NCBI RefSeq assembly: GCF_010994035.1
Contig: NZ_WIXN01000004.1
Span: 174,447-238,446 of the forward strand
Direction of reading: 5' to 3'
Length of the DNA: 64,000 nt
Source of the DNA: Virgibacillus aidingensis
GTDB lineage: Bacteria; Bacillota; Bacilli; Bacillales; Amphibacillaceae
Shown here: positions 19,019 through 28,430 of the stretch, one piece after another
How the letters are laid out: each line of letters begins with the position of its first letter
How positions within the stretch are numbered: the first letter of the stretch is position 1
Position numbers and translations under genes: made by a program
Notes under the pieces: generated by a model
The model's database searches: none
What the model was told of the DNA's origin: nothing
What the model saw: only the letters and a program-made list of their open reading frames with translations

Positions 19019-20174
19019 TATAATCCCCTCATTATCATGTAAAATTTAGTAGATATAATCTTCATTATCCCTCACTGATAGTCCAACTGATTAACTTAAT
19101 TTGACCGCATTTGACTTGACTGGGTTTCCGCGCTTTTCAAAAATATAAAAAATATACCACACCCCTTTCTGATATAAAAACAACAAATACTTCCCCACTT
19201 TGTTACAAATTATAATTATTGTTTATTTAATAGTGAAACAACAAAATGTTATAAACATATAAATTTTCTTAATAAATAGATATCAATTGGTTCATTTATC
19301 CTATATCCATACAATTATTAATTACAAAAGGCATGCAAAATTTCTGTATTTTAATCAGGCTTATTTACCAATATTTAAATTTGAGCTGTTTTACACAACT
19401 TCCGGTATTAATCAACGTTTGTGAAAACACTGTTAAAAATGAGCGAAACAACTCTTTATCGTGGTTTAAAAAGTACGATATCAAAATATCAACATCCATT
19501 AATAATAAAATTGAATAAATAGACTCAGAGCTGTAACTGCGGAAAGGTTATTCTTTTTTATACGATACGCCTAATCCCCTTCAATAACCTTACACTCTGC
19601 ATTGAATATCGGAAAATCAGTAACATCAACAATTAAATTCAATAACAAATGGCAAAGAAGTGCCGGAAATATACTCCATTCACGAAAATAATTAAATCAA
19701 AATGAAACAACAGTAAAGCTGGCAGTGAACAAAACACTCACGTTGATATTAATGGGTTAAATTGTTAGACATCCGGAGAATCAAATGTCGGAAAACCCAA
19801 TCCTAGACCCAACTAAAAATAGAAGCAGTGCACTCTGCAATAGTGCACTGCTTCCCAACTTACAACAAAATATGGTCCCTGATTTTTATATTCAATTGGA
19901 TCCTCCTTCTGGTAATTCTATTCATAAAATTACCGGTTTAACGGTCTCCCTTCTTGCTGCATCAGCTGCTTCATTCGTCGACGTAAAACGTTAGAAGTCT
20001 ATCGAATGGAAGCTTCCCGCCTTCATAACACTAGACCAGCCTGGGTAATGCGTTACATGATACACGAATTCAGGAGCTGATGACTGAAAAAGTCATAACA
20101 ATTGCATTACTAGCCCTCCAGGCTGAACATCCATGAATTCCAGCCTGACACAGAGGGGGAATTTCCCTGCAAGT
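19019..20174. other. 1.15-kb AT-rich gap without recognisable genes
   Basis: Short open frames on the plus strand have no recognisable product and no good ribosome binding site. The only clear structure is the hairpin at 19822-19854. The stretch may hold fully decayed sequence. Confidence 0.5.
19822..19854 (-). terminator. Perfect 12-bp hairpin, terminator candidate for the frameshifted M14 gene
   Basis: GAAGCAGTGCAC (19822-19833) and GTGCACTGCTTC (19843-19854) are perfect inverted arms with a 9-nt loop. Read on the minus strand TATTTTTA follows. It lies about 320 nt after the M14 stop. Confidence 0.6.
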
Positions 20175-21715
20175 CTATTCCCATTCTTCAATCACATATT
20201 CGGTATCACCTTTAAGATAGTTATATGCCCACTTATCAATCAAATCATTGTCAAATTGATAATTCAACAAATCTTGAAATCCTCTTATATGTCTTACTAC
20301 TTTGTCCGAAGTGTTTTGAGCTTCAAACTGACTTACAGCAGTTAAATGGATCATTAATTGACTTTCATTACTGTCACTTTCGAATGCCTCTTGTTCTGCG
20401 AGCAGTTCAACACGATTTTCCAGGTTGGAAGTATAAGGTGTTTCAGGCTGGGCCACCGAACTTGGATCCGAGCAGTTATATACCGGTACTCCGGAAACTT
20501 CATTGAGTCTAGCACGATCATCCAGCAGGAGTGGGATGACTGTCATCGAGGGTTGGTTCATTGTGACGAATACACCATCCTCACCGACCGATTCCGTTTC
20601 TATGGAATATGAATCAAGATGCCGCTCGATATGCGCAGCCTGTGAAGTATGAAGCAGATACCCACATGGAGCAGGATCCAAAATGGTTCCTTCCGGTGGA
20701 GTTAGATTATCCGATCCACCTAAATAGAAAGGCTTTTGATTTGCTCCATCTTCGGCTTTTTCCACTGGTGCATCCGCTTTTATTTCTCCAACATCGTCAA
20801 ACCTGTCAATATAAAACTGAAATAACGCATCGGTAGCACTCATTTGTACTTCTACCCGGTCCCGGGGTTCCCCGCCCGACCATGATTCATACAAGACACC
20901 CATAGCATGGCGCAATCCCGAGTTATTGGTTAAAGTGCGTTCATGACCATTAATATAATCAGGAGTGGGATATATGCCGGTTGAAAAACCATCCGCTTCC
21001 ACGTCAGGACGCAAATAATCCTCAATCAGTTCCTCATTTAATTCCTGCATCGGTCTATATACATTCAGATTACGCGAATGCATAAATTCAATATTACCGC
21101 CTTCCGAACGCCGCTCATGGGCATCAACCACTATTTCCGGCTGGAATTGATTAATCATGTTTCCTGCTGTCAGGGTCTCTGGCGTCATTAAATTTAGATT
21201 GCCACGGTTATTATCAAGTCCCCATGCATTCTGACGAGTATTTGCCTCCCTTCCATCAGGGTTCATCGTTGGGATAAACAGCACCGTTGAATTTTCCAGC
21301 ATGTCCAGTAGTTCCGGATCATCGGTGAATGCCAGGTCTCTCATTTTTTGTAATGCCATTTCCCGGCCAGCTGGCTCATTGCCGTGAACTGTTGCATTGA
21401 TCATAATACTCCGTCCCTCAGCAATCTCTTCATCTGAAGGCGGTTCAGGATAACCAACCTTCACCAAAGAATAGGTTTACCATTAACCGTAGTCCCTACT
21501 TGTGAGTAACTTACTCTTTCCGAAGCATTATTCAGATCTTCCAGAAATTCCAATTCTTCTTCATGCGTTGTCCATTCTTCTCCGTTGGTATTTTCAAACC
21601 CTGTCGTTGGAGGCTCTGCCGTGTTTGCATTTTCTTGAGCAGAAATGCCTGAGACAGGAAATACGATGATTAATAAAGTAAACATCGATGCTAATTTAGC
21701 GAAAAAATTTTTCAT
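20175..21715 (-). pseudogene. Secreted M14 zinc carboxypeptidase with FIMAH domain, split by a one-base frameshift
   Basis: Two frames join to give one protein of about 513 residues. The first (21461-21715) has a signal peptide (cut near GISA|QEN) and the start of the domain (TGFENTNGEEWTTHEEE). The second (20175-21467) has the zinc site HGNEPAGRE, NPDGREA, VDAHER, the LYESW catalytic Glu, and a C-terminal FIMAH-type domain ending EEWE. At 21465-21472 the DNA reads ATT-CT-TTG-GTG, whereas the paralogue at 55941 reads ATA-CAT-CTG-GTG (I-H-L-V), so one base is missing near 21469. Everything else is intact. Either a recent inactivation or a sequencing error. Confidence 0.85.
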
Positions 21716-22365
21716 AGAATGATTATCCCCCTAAATAATTTAAAAAACATAGTTGATCAATACTGACCATACATTCAATTTTTATGCCTTTCTCATCTTG
21801 TTTTCATAAATGTTTACTATTAAATTAACACTGCTGTTACGAACCATTTTGGAATACGAATCAAATCACCCACTTCCAATTGTAACGACACTGATAAGCA
21901 AGCTCCAACCTCCTTTTTAACGGATTTAAAGTATGTAAATACTTTATAAGCTAAATTAAGTTACCAACTTTCTAATTAAGTGACGCTTTCAACTTCCGGA
22001 TACATCGTTATTCATATGATGAGTACTCTTTAAAAATGTAACCTATGCCATTTTCAAAGATAAAAATAATCGTTTTGATCATATGCTGGTCAGTTTGTAC
22101 TTTTGTATCAGGCAAAAAAGCATTACTATTTTATCAGTAAAAAATCAAGGGGCTCTGGCATTTTTGCCTGGATCATTTAGATTTTAATCAGCTTATATTA
22201 TAGAAACCTAGTTTCGTAACATATTCATTCCAAAAAGAAGAGACTATCACCCATTTGAAATAGTCTTCCTCAAGTCAATTTATTTTTCCCCGAACACAGT
22301 TTGCTGTGTTCCTGTAAGATTTAAAGTGTCACCCTTAAATTCGCTCTGGTCAAAACTCTATAAAA
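21716..22365. other. Intergenic stretch between peptidase genes
   Basis: No gene recognised. It contains a terminator-like hairpin at 22232-22269 and a second short hairpin (GAACACAG/CTGTGTTC) near 22293-22312, both after the M6 peptidase stop on the minus strand. Confidence 0.55.
22232..22269 (-). terminator. Terminator candidate of the M6 peptidase gene
   Basis: GACTAT (22242-22247) and ATAGTC (22260-22265), extended by flanking AAG/CTT pairs. On the minus strand CTTCTTTTT follows. It lies about 100 nt past the stop. Confidence 0.5.
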
Positions 22366-24639
22366 CTACTCCCATTTGTTAATCAGTTGATTACTATAAT
22401 CCGTAAGGGCATTATAAGCCTTTTCAGAAATCTGTTCATTTTCCAATTGTTGCTCAAGCAAGAGCTGAAGCCTTTCCATATGTTTGACTACCTTCTCGCC
22501 TTGCTCTTGTTTTTCAAAACGATCTATCGCGGTAAAATGTATCTTTAATACCCGGGCTGCGGTATCGCTGGAAAATTCCCCTATTTCTTCAAACCTCTCA
22601 ACAAGCGCCTTTAGACCTGCTGCGCTTATATCATTTATCAAAACATTTGTTTCAGTTGCTGTCTGGTCAGGGTCTGTCTCTGAAGTTATTGTAAAGGTAA
22701 GGTTTACCGGATCTTGTTTTTCTTCCGGAATTTCTACATACACCGGCACCTCCACTGTTTGACCCGCCTCTACTTCTATCACGTTGTGCTGTATTTGCGT
22801 TTCCCATCCAGCGTCATTTTCTGCACTAATGCGGAAAAGATCCGTTGCCTCTCCAGTGTTTGTAACACTAAAATTATGCACAGCAACTTGTCCAGGTACC
22901 GCACGATCAACCTCACTGCTGACAACACTTACTCCACGCTCAAATGAATCAGAATCATCCAGATGGCGTACTGCTGTCCGATACTTAAGCACTCCGTCAT
23001 CGTCTCTGTATTTATCCAAAACATAGAAGTGTAGACGGTTGTATGGATCTTTATATTCACTGACAATATTTTCGCCGCTGACACTATCGAAGTCCCCGCT
23101 TACCAGAGTTTCTCCGTCTCCTGCATGGAATAAAGCGTCAGCAAGTTGTCTCGGGTCACCTTTCGTAACCATAGCTTCTGTTCCATCAGGTCTTGTGAAG
23201 TCCACTACATTAATATCTTCCGGGTGTGAATCAACTACCCAGATGAATGGTGCTCTTTCTGCATCTTTTGTTTTGGCAATCAGTACACCTTCATCGGTTG
23301 CGAAGGAGTCCGCACCTATGCGGTCTACTACCTCAATGGTGTAATTATCGTACCCGCCGCTTAACATATCATTACGCCAGTCACCTTCAAGGTAATCCTC
23401 AGGAGTTAAGTCGTCCATGCTGATGTTGATGCCATGGAGTCCCGTCCGGCCGAACTCACTGCCAATCGGCGCTTGGCGTGCAATAATATCCGCAAACACC
23501 GGCCCGGTTTCTTTTAGCTCATCACGGTCCAAATGCAGCACTTCATCATCAGTGACAAATCCCTGTTTCATCTTATTTCTGAGAGTATGCGGTGCCGCCA
23601 AAGTACCTCCCAGTTTGGCTGGAATCATCCAGCGAGTATGCGTTCCTCCGGGTCCACCAAATGATCCGCGGCTCATCGTTTCCCAATAACCCGAATAGGT
23701 TCTCGGGTCAAGGGCTGCATTATTATAATTATCCCCAAGTCCTCGGAGATGGCCAAACTCATGGGCGAATGTAGACATGCCATGTTCACCTTGAATGGAA
23801 ACACGCATTCTTTGCCCGTTGATTACTGCGCTGGATGCAGCAGACCAAATACTCTTGGCCGCAAGCCAGGATGTCCATGGTACATAACGGGTGGAAGCCC
23901 AGTTTGGCATGTCTTCAAACCCAGGTAAATCCGGCGGTCCAAACTCATCAGTTACATCTTCCGGATTTTGGAACATCATTTCACCGAGTTCTTGCCATAC
24001 GGTTGATTCGGCATAGCCTGCATGAATAATAAATGCGAAGTCATACTCTTCTCCGGATGCGATTATATCTTCCTCTGCTATTGCCATCCCATCTTGAAAT
24101 AAGTTTGCACTTTCGTATTGCTCAGGCAGAAAGCCAGGATTCATACGGCTTTCCAGCCCGTACTGAAATTCATATTTATCCAGGCGGTAGGGACCATAAG
24201 AATCAAGACTTACACCCCATTTACCGTAGGAATTCTCTTTCCAAAAACCATCAATTGTCTGATAATTATTTAACTCACTTGGCACATTTAAGTAGTCATG
24301 CCACCACTCCCCAAGCTCCTCGCGGGGAACTGGATCAATTTGCGGATTACCCACCGGATCAGAACCCTTGGGTTCAGTCAGGATAAAATCCTGATCAGGA
24401 AAATCGACTAAAATTAAGGCTCCTTTTAGATCTTCTTCCGGTTCAATATCCGTATTTGCCCAGTCAATCCCTGGAATTGGTTCATAGTCATCCCAGGTCA
24501 TATCTTCCGGTAATTCCCAGGATTTTGGATCAACCGGGTCCGGAAAGGATGTTAATCCTGTTGGTGCTGCGCTCACTGTTGATGACATAGCCATTAAAAA
24601 CAAAGCTAAAAATATAAAAAATCTACTAAGCTTTTTCAC
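22366..24639 (-). CDS. Secreted M6-type metallopeptidase with C-terminal FIMAH domain
   Basis: A 757-residue exported protease. Signal peptide 1-24 (cut after TVSA). The catalytic domain carries the metzincin-like signature HEFGHLRGLGD: ligands His293 and His297, catalytic Glu294, third ligand Asp303. It resembles M6 (immune inhibitor A-type) peptidases. A later beta-sandwich (about 570-660: VAVHNFSVTNTGEATDLF) looks like an NEW3/CARDB-type domain, and the last 85 residues form a FIMAH-type domain ending NKWE. The start is GTG, with AAGGGGG 8 nt upstream. It likely degrades extracellular proteins. It is adjacent to two M14 peptidases sharing the same tail. Confidence 0.88.
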   Translation of the reverse strand: MKKLSRFFIFLALFLMAMSSTVSAAPTGLTSFPDPVDPKSWELPEDMTWDDYEPIPGIDWANTDIEPEEDLKGALILVDFPDQDFILTEPKGSDPVGNPQIDPVPREELGEWWHDYLNVPSELNNYQTIDGFWKENSYGKWGVSLDSYGPYRLDKYEFQYGLESRMNPGFLPEQYESANLFQDGMAIAEEDIIASGEEYDFAFIIHAGYAESTVWQELGEMMFQNPEDVTDEFGPPDLPGFEDMPNWASTRYVPWTSWLAAKSIWSAASSAVINGQRMRVSIQGEHGMSTFAHEFGHLRGLGDNYNNAALDPRTYSGYWETMSRGSFGGPGGTHTRWMIPAKLGGTLAAPHTLRNKMKQGFVTDDEVLHLDRDELKETGPVFADIIARQAPIGSEFGRTGLHGINISMDDLTPEDYLEGDWRNDMLSGGYDNYTIEVVDRIGADSFATDEGVLIAKTKDAERAPFIWVVDSHPEDINVVDFTRPDGTEAMVTKGDPRQLADALFHAGDGETLVSGDFDSVSGENIVSEYKDPYNRLHFYVLDKYRDDDGVLKYRTAVRHLDDSDSFERGVSVVSSEVDRAVPGQVAVHNFSVTNTGEATDLFRISAENDAGWETQIQHNVIEVEAGQTVEVPVYVEIPEEKQDPVNLTFTITSETDPDQTATETNVLINDISAAGLKALVERFEEIGEFSSDTAARVLKIHFTAIDRFEKQEQGEKVVKHMERLQLLLEQQLENEQISEKAYNALTDYSNQLINKWE

Positions 24640-25158
24640 CTATTAAACCCCCTTATAGAATTGTCATAAACCTGCGGAAAATACTTACAAATGCCCCCTC
24701 CTCTATATCAAATTTGTATTCCTTGTGCACCTCCCTTTACTGGATAATATTTATGGGTAAATCTAGGTTGAAAATATAAATAAGTAGCATACTTAATAAA
24801 AATTTGTCTAATCGTGTATATTTTATGAAAAATGTAAGTTATACAATAATTATAAATCTAGCATAACCTATTTATAAGTCAAGTCATTTTTAGTATCTTT
24901 AAGCAATTATATAAAACTTCATTCTTTTGCTTTAGTACCAATGTCCCTAATGTCAGCCTGACAGCCGGCCCATAGTCAATAAGTAGCACTTTTAAATTAG
25001 CAGCAGTATGGTTTATACTTGCTCGAACAGATACACTAGCAGTTCCACTTTTACGATAGAAATTCATAAAATAGGTCACTATACAAAAAGACCACCGATC
25101 AACGAACGGTGGCCTTTTTCATTATTGCAGATATACCAATAAACTTTAAAACCGAACC
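24640..25158. other. Intergenic stretch
   Basis: No gene recognised; AT-rich. The bidirectional terminator at 25085-25119 ends the symporter remnant. Confidence 0.5.
25085..25119. terminator. Bidirectional terminator
   Basis: AAAAAG-ACCACCG pairs with CGGTGGCCTTTTT around a short loop, giving T runs on both strands. It lies 40 nt after the stop of the minus-strand symporter remnant. Confidence 0.75.
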
Positions 25159-26087
25159 TTACTTCTTCCATACCTTCTTCGCCTGAGCGAGCTCTTTTCT
25201 TACTTGCTCAATCTCCGGCTGTTCTGTCAGCTTACTTACTACAATAATTACAATAAATGAAACAAGCATAGCCGGCAGTGCTTCAGTCATGATGAAATAA
25301 ATATCCGGTACAAATGTGTCCCACAATACCACGGTGATAAATCCGGCAAACATACCGGCAACTGCACCTTGGTTTGTCAGTTTGTCCCAATATAGTGAAA
25401 CAATCAGAACAGGTGCAAATGTTGCAGCGAGACCTGCCGACGCATATACCGTAATCCAGAAAACGGATTCGGAACTGTAAATTGCCACAAGGGTTGACGC
25501 AATACCGACAATGGCGATAAACATCCGGGTCACAAAGATAATTTGTTTGTCAGACGCACTTTTATTAATATATTTGCGGTACACATCTTCACCGAAAGTC
25601 GATCCGGCAGAAGCACTCTTCCTGCATACCCAACAAGGTATGCCCCCCAGTACGTTATAGATAATGCGCGCTCAAAGTAATAGCAAACGATTTGCGGACT
25701 TCAGATGAACTTGAAATCGCAAAGAAACGAATCGTATCATGCGGCCTTCCGATAATGGCAACACCCAGACTTAAATATCCAAAAATAAGACCAAACAATG
25801 TAGAACCTGCTGCGCCCATGTTGGCTGAAATCATTCCCGGATCTTCTGCACCGACTTGAGATACGATCGCAGGCCATCCGCCTGCTTCAAATACTAAATG
25901 TATTCCCAAAATTGCAGTACCTACCACCACTATAATTCCCTGAAAATAGTCTGTTATCGATACACCGGCGAATCCGCCAAATAAACAGTAGATCGTCACA
26001 ATGACACCTGCAATTAGTCGGGTCAATATTAAATACTGTTTCAATCGTCATTCCGCCTGCAGCAAGCTGTGATCCAACATACACATA
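25159..26087 (-). pseudogene. Broken sodium:solute symporter (SSS family)
   Basis: At least three reading frames carry consecutive pieces of one SSS protein: MYVGSQLAAGGMTIETVFNID (about 26023-26087), then RLIAGVIVTIYCLFGGFAGV ... GRPHDTIRFFAI (25655-26030), then WGAYLVGYAGR and the C-terminal part from DVYRKYINKSASDKQ (25159-25600). Frames change near 26025 and between 25584 and 25655. The first 100 or so residues are missing and replaced by an old-yellow-enzyme fragment. The gene is clearly dead. It once imported an organic acid or proline-like solute with sodium. Confidence 0.8.
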
Positions 26088-26485
26088 TCTACACCTGCAT
26101 CAATAAATGTCTGACAATGTTTCAATATGTCTTCAAATGAATAGCCCTGGCCATTGTACTCCACCGCGGAAACCCTCATGATGAGCGGCATGCTGCTTGG
26201 CATTTCCGATTTCACTGCCTCAATCACTTCTTTGGCAAATAACACATGGTCCCCGTATTTATCTGTTCTTTGATTGGATGCCGGGGATAAAAATTGATGA
26301 AGCAAATAGCCGTGCGCCCCGTGAATTTCTATCGTGTCAAAGCAGGCTTCCACGGTGCGCTTTGCTCCTTCTGCAAATAATTCCACGATTCGCTCCACTT
26401 CGTCTGTTTTCAGCTCCCGCGGCATCGGAGATTTATCTGAAAAAGGAATAGCGGAAGGAGCTACAATATCCCCGCCTTCAATCAC
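26088..26485 (-). pseudogene. Internal fragment of an NADH:flavin oxidoreductase (old yellow enzyme family)
   Basis: About 130 residues from the middle of an OYE/YqjM-type barrel are readable: VAPSAIPFSDKSPMPRELK, EIHGAHGYLLHQFLSPASN and QRTDKYGDH. Both the N-terminal flavin-binding part and the C-terminal third are absent. At the 3' side the frame runs directly into symporter sequence at about 26087, so the two remnants were joined by a deletion. Confidence 0.8.
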
Positions 26486-26894
26486 CGATTTCCTTTATCC
26501 TATCTGCTGCCGGTATGTAACTTTTGGAATATTGTACAGTATATTACAAATGTCGTTCTGACCTGTTGACAGCCTGCCCTGAACTTCCCGCGGAAACTCG
26601 GTCTCCCCCTCCCGATCACAAGGTAAGCGCTTTTCATTTTCCTATAAAACAGCTCTGGAAAAGGGGCTGAAATTTCGGGTTTGCAGTATTCAGTAAAGTC
26701 CTTTGGCTTATAAAATTGCATGCCACTCTTAGCTGTTCCGCCCCTCACTCTCTCCGGTAGCGTTGAGCCGCAGCGGCTTTTACTTTCAAGCAGAACCTGG
26801 TTCGCTACCGGCCAATAATCAAAAAAACAGCGGGTAAAATCATCCATCGATGACCTTACCCGCTGTTCTTCGTATGCTCATATGGTTAGATGTA
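26486..26894. other. Non-coding stretch with SDR terminator
   Basis: An open frame of 115 codons on the minus strand (26500-26847) has no recognisable domain, runs through the terminator hairpin at its start, and is not accepted as a gene. Confidence 0.5.
26820..26867 (-). terminator. Strong terminator of the SDR gene
   Basis: AACAGCGGGTAA (26826-26837) and TTACCCGCTGTT (26856-26867) are perfect 12-bp arms; on the minus strand TTTTT follows. It lies 28 nt after the SDR stop. Confidence 0.88.
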
Positions 26895-27641
26895 TTATTC
26901 TGTAATACGTCCTCCATCAATGATATGATCCTGGCCTGTGATGTAGGAAGCGTCGTCAGAAGCTAAGAATAAAGCAACACTTGCAATTTCTTCCGGTTCA
27001 GCAAGTCTTCCCATTGGAACTTGCCCTGCTAAAAAGTCTTTCGCTTCCTGTGTGAATGTTTCCAGCAGTGCAGTTTTTGCTGTACCAGGGTTTACAGAGT
27101 TTACTCGGATACCCTTATCCGCATATTCTAAAGCTGCCTGTTTTGTCAGCATCACCACACCACCTTTTGACACGATATAAGGTGCCGAGCCCGGTGTTGC
27201 AAGATAACCGCCGACGGACCCTGTGTTTACAACGGCTCCTCCGTCGTTTTCAAGCATCATTTTAATACCCTCTTGCAGTACTTTAAAAGCACCTCTTAAG
27301 TTGAGATTCATTACTTTGTCATAGTTTTCAAGGGTAACTTCATGGAGTGGTGTTTCTACTACTCCTGTCATTCCAGCATTGTTGCATAAAACATCCAATC
27401 GTCCATATACATTTTTGCATTCCTTGAATGCTGCTTCAATTTGCTCAGGGTTAGATACATCTGCTACATAGCCATGGACTTCGCCATTTACTTCTTCCTC
27501 TAGACCTTTCACTTTATCGCTAATATCTACGGCAAAAACCTTCGCACCTTCTTCAGCAAATAGCTTTGTCATCGCTTTTCCAAATCCGGATGCAGCTCCT
27601 GTAATTAACGTAACTTTATCTTCCACACGCTTCATTTTCAT
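26895..27641 (-). CDS. SDR-family NAD(P)-dependent oxidoreductase
   Basis: A 248-residue classical short-chain dehydrogenase. Rossmann motif TGAASGFGKAM (residues about 13-23), NNAG, catalytic Ser in NTGSVGGYLATPG, YxxxK as YIVSK, and the C-terminal ITGQDHIIDGG typical of FabG-like enzymes. The ATG at 27641 is chosen because GGAGGC lies just before it; the upstream frame extension has no family similarity. It oxidises or reduces an alcohol/ketone of unknown identity. It is monocistronic, with its own terminator at 26820-26867. Confidence 0.88.
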   Translation of the reverse strand: MKMKRVEDKVTLITGAASGFGKAMTKLFAEEGAKVFAVDISDKVKGLEEEVNGEVHGYVADVSNPEQIEAAFKECKNVYGRLDVLCNNAGMTGVVETPLHEVTLENYDKVMNLNLRGAFKVLQEGIKMMLENDGGAVVNTGSVGGYLATPGSAPYIVSKGGVVMLTKQAALEYADKGIRVNSVNPGTAKTALLETFTQEAKDFLAGQVPMGRLAEPEEIASVALFLASDDASYITGQDHIIDGGRITE

Positions 27642-28354
27642 GATGCCTCCTAATGTAATGTTATTGGTTATTTTATGAAAGAACCCAATAAAAATAGATG
27701 TAAATACCCTGATTGCAGAGGATCTGCAATTAATGCCAAGAGAACTGTTAATCACGGGGTTCACCGGGCATCACCGGCTTGTTTTTACCTTGATTAAAGT
27801 AAGGGCTACTTGTTAAAGACCCATCTTCTTTATAAAAAATGAGGATCTGTGTTGACATGCTAAGTAAGTAACTTATTTCAGGTCTATAACATGTTTTCAT
27901 ACATCTATTATGAGAACAGGATTATTTTCTTTTCACGTTTCCTTTCATACCCGACAGTGGATCCATCCTATTTCTTTTCCACCTTAAATATCCCTCCTTT
28001 ATTTGATATCCAGTAATTTCTATTCTGTGTCAAAATGTTAATAATATGTACACCCGCTCGTCATTCCGTATATAAATTTAAGTACCTCTAAACTACGGCA
28101 GAGTACTGCTAGCAATAGCCGGAAAATATGGAGTATGGTCCCAATTAAAAACAAAAAGCGATCACCTATTAAAGACGGTCACCCGCTTTTCATAATATAT
28201 AATTCACTTCATTTACAAGATAGTCCCAAACCTGCACGACATCCTCTTCAGCGAATATTTTATTTTTTCTTAATGGCCAGTAATGAAAATGAATAATACA
28301 GAGCTAATCGATGATGATATTCATTCTCAATTATACTAAAAATTCTCAATTATT
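27642..28354. other. Intergenic stretch with an orphan minus-strand tail and terminator-like hairpin
   Basis: Most of it shows nothing. Near 28196-28290 the minus strand reads about 34 codons ending NKIFAEEDVVQVWDYLVNEV..., followed by the hairpin at 28147-28190. This looks like the last part of a lost small gene whose 5' end is stopped by an in-frame stop. Confidence 0.4.
28147..28190 (-). terminator. Orphan terminator-like hairpin
   Basis: AAAAAGCG (28153-28160) pairs with CGCTTTT (28184-28190), with further pairing inside; on the minus strand TTTTTGTTTTT follows. No intact minus-strand gene precedes it, only a short gene tail. Confidence 0.5.
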
Positions 28355-28391
28355 TTGACAATTATATACTTTAGTGTTATAATAATTATAG
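28355..28391 (+). promoter_or_regulatory. Promoter of the metal-efflux ATPase with PerR box over the -10
   Basis: -35 TTGACA (28355-28360), 17-nt spacer, -10 TATAAT (28378-28383). A PerR box, TTATAATAATTATAG (28377-28391), matches the TTATAAT-N-ATTATAA consensus at 14 of 14 non-N positions except the last base, and covers the -10. A direct repeat ATTCTCAATTAT (28323, 28342) lies just upstream. In B. subtilis pfeT is controlled by PerR (and by Fur), so this arrangement supports peroxide- and iron-responsive expression. Confidence 0.8.
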
Positions 28392-28430
28392 TAATTATAA
28401 ATAACGTCATTTTAGAAGGGGTTATGTAAA

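Noticed and set aside
26500..26847. 115-codon open frame on the minus strand
   Set aside because: No family resemblance, no good ribosome binding site, and it begins inside the terminator hairpin of the SDR gene.
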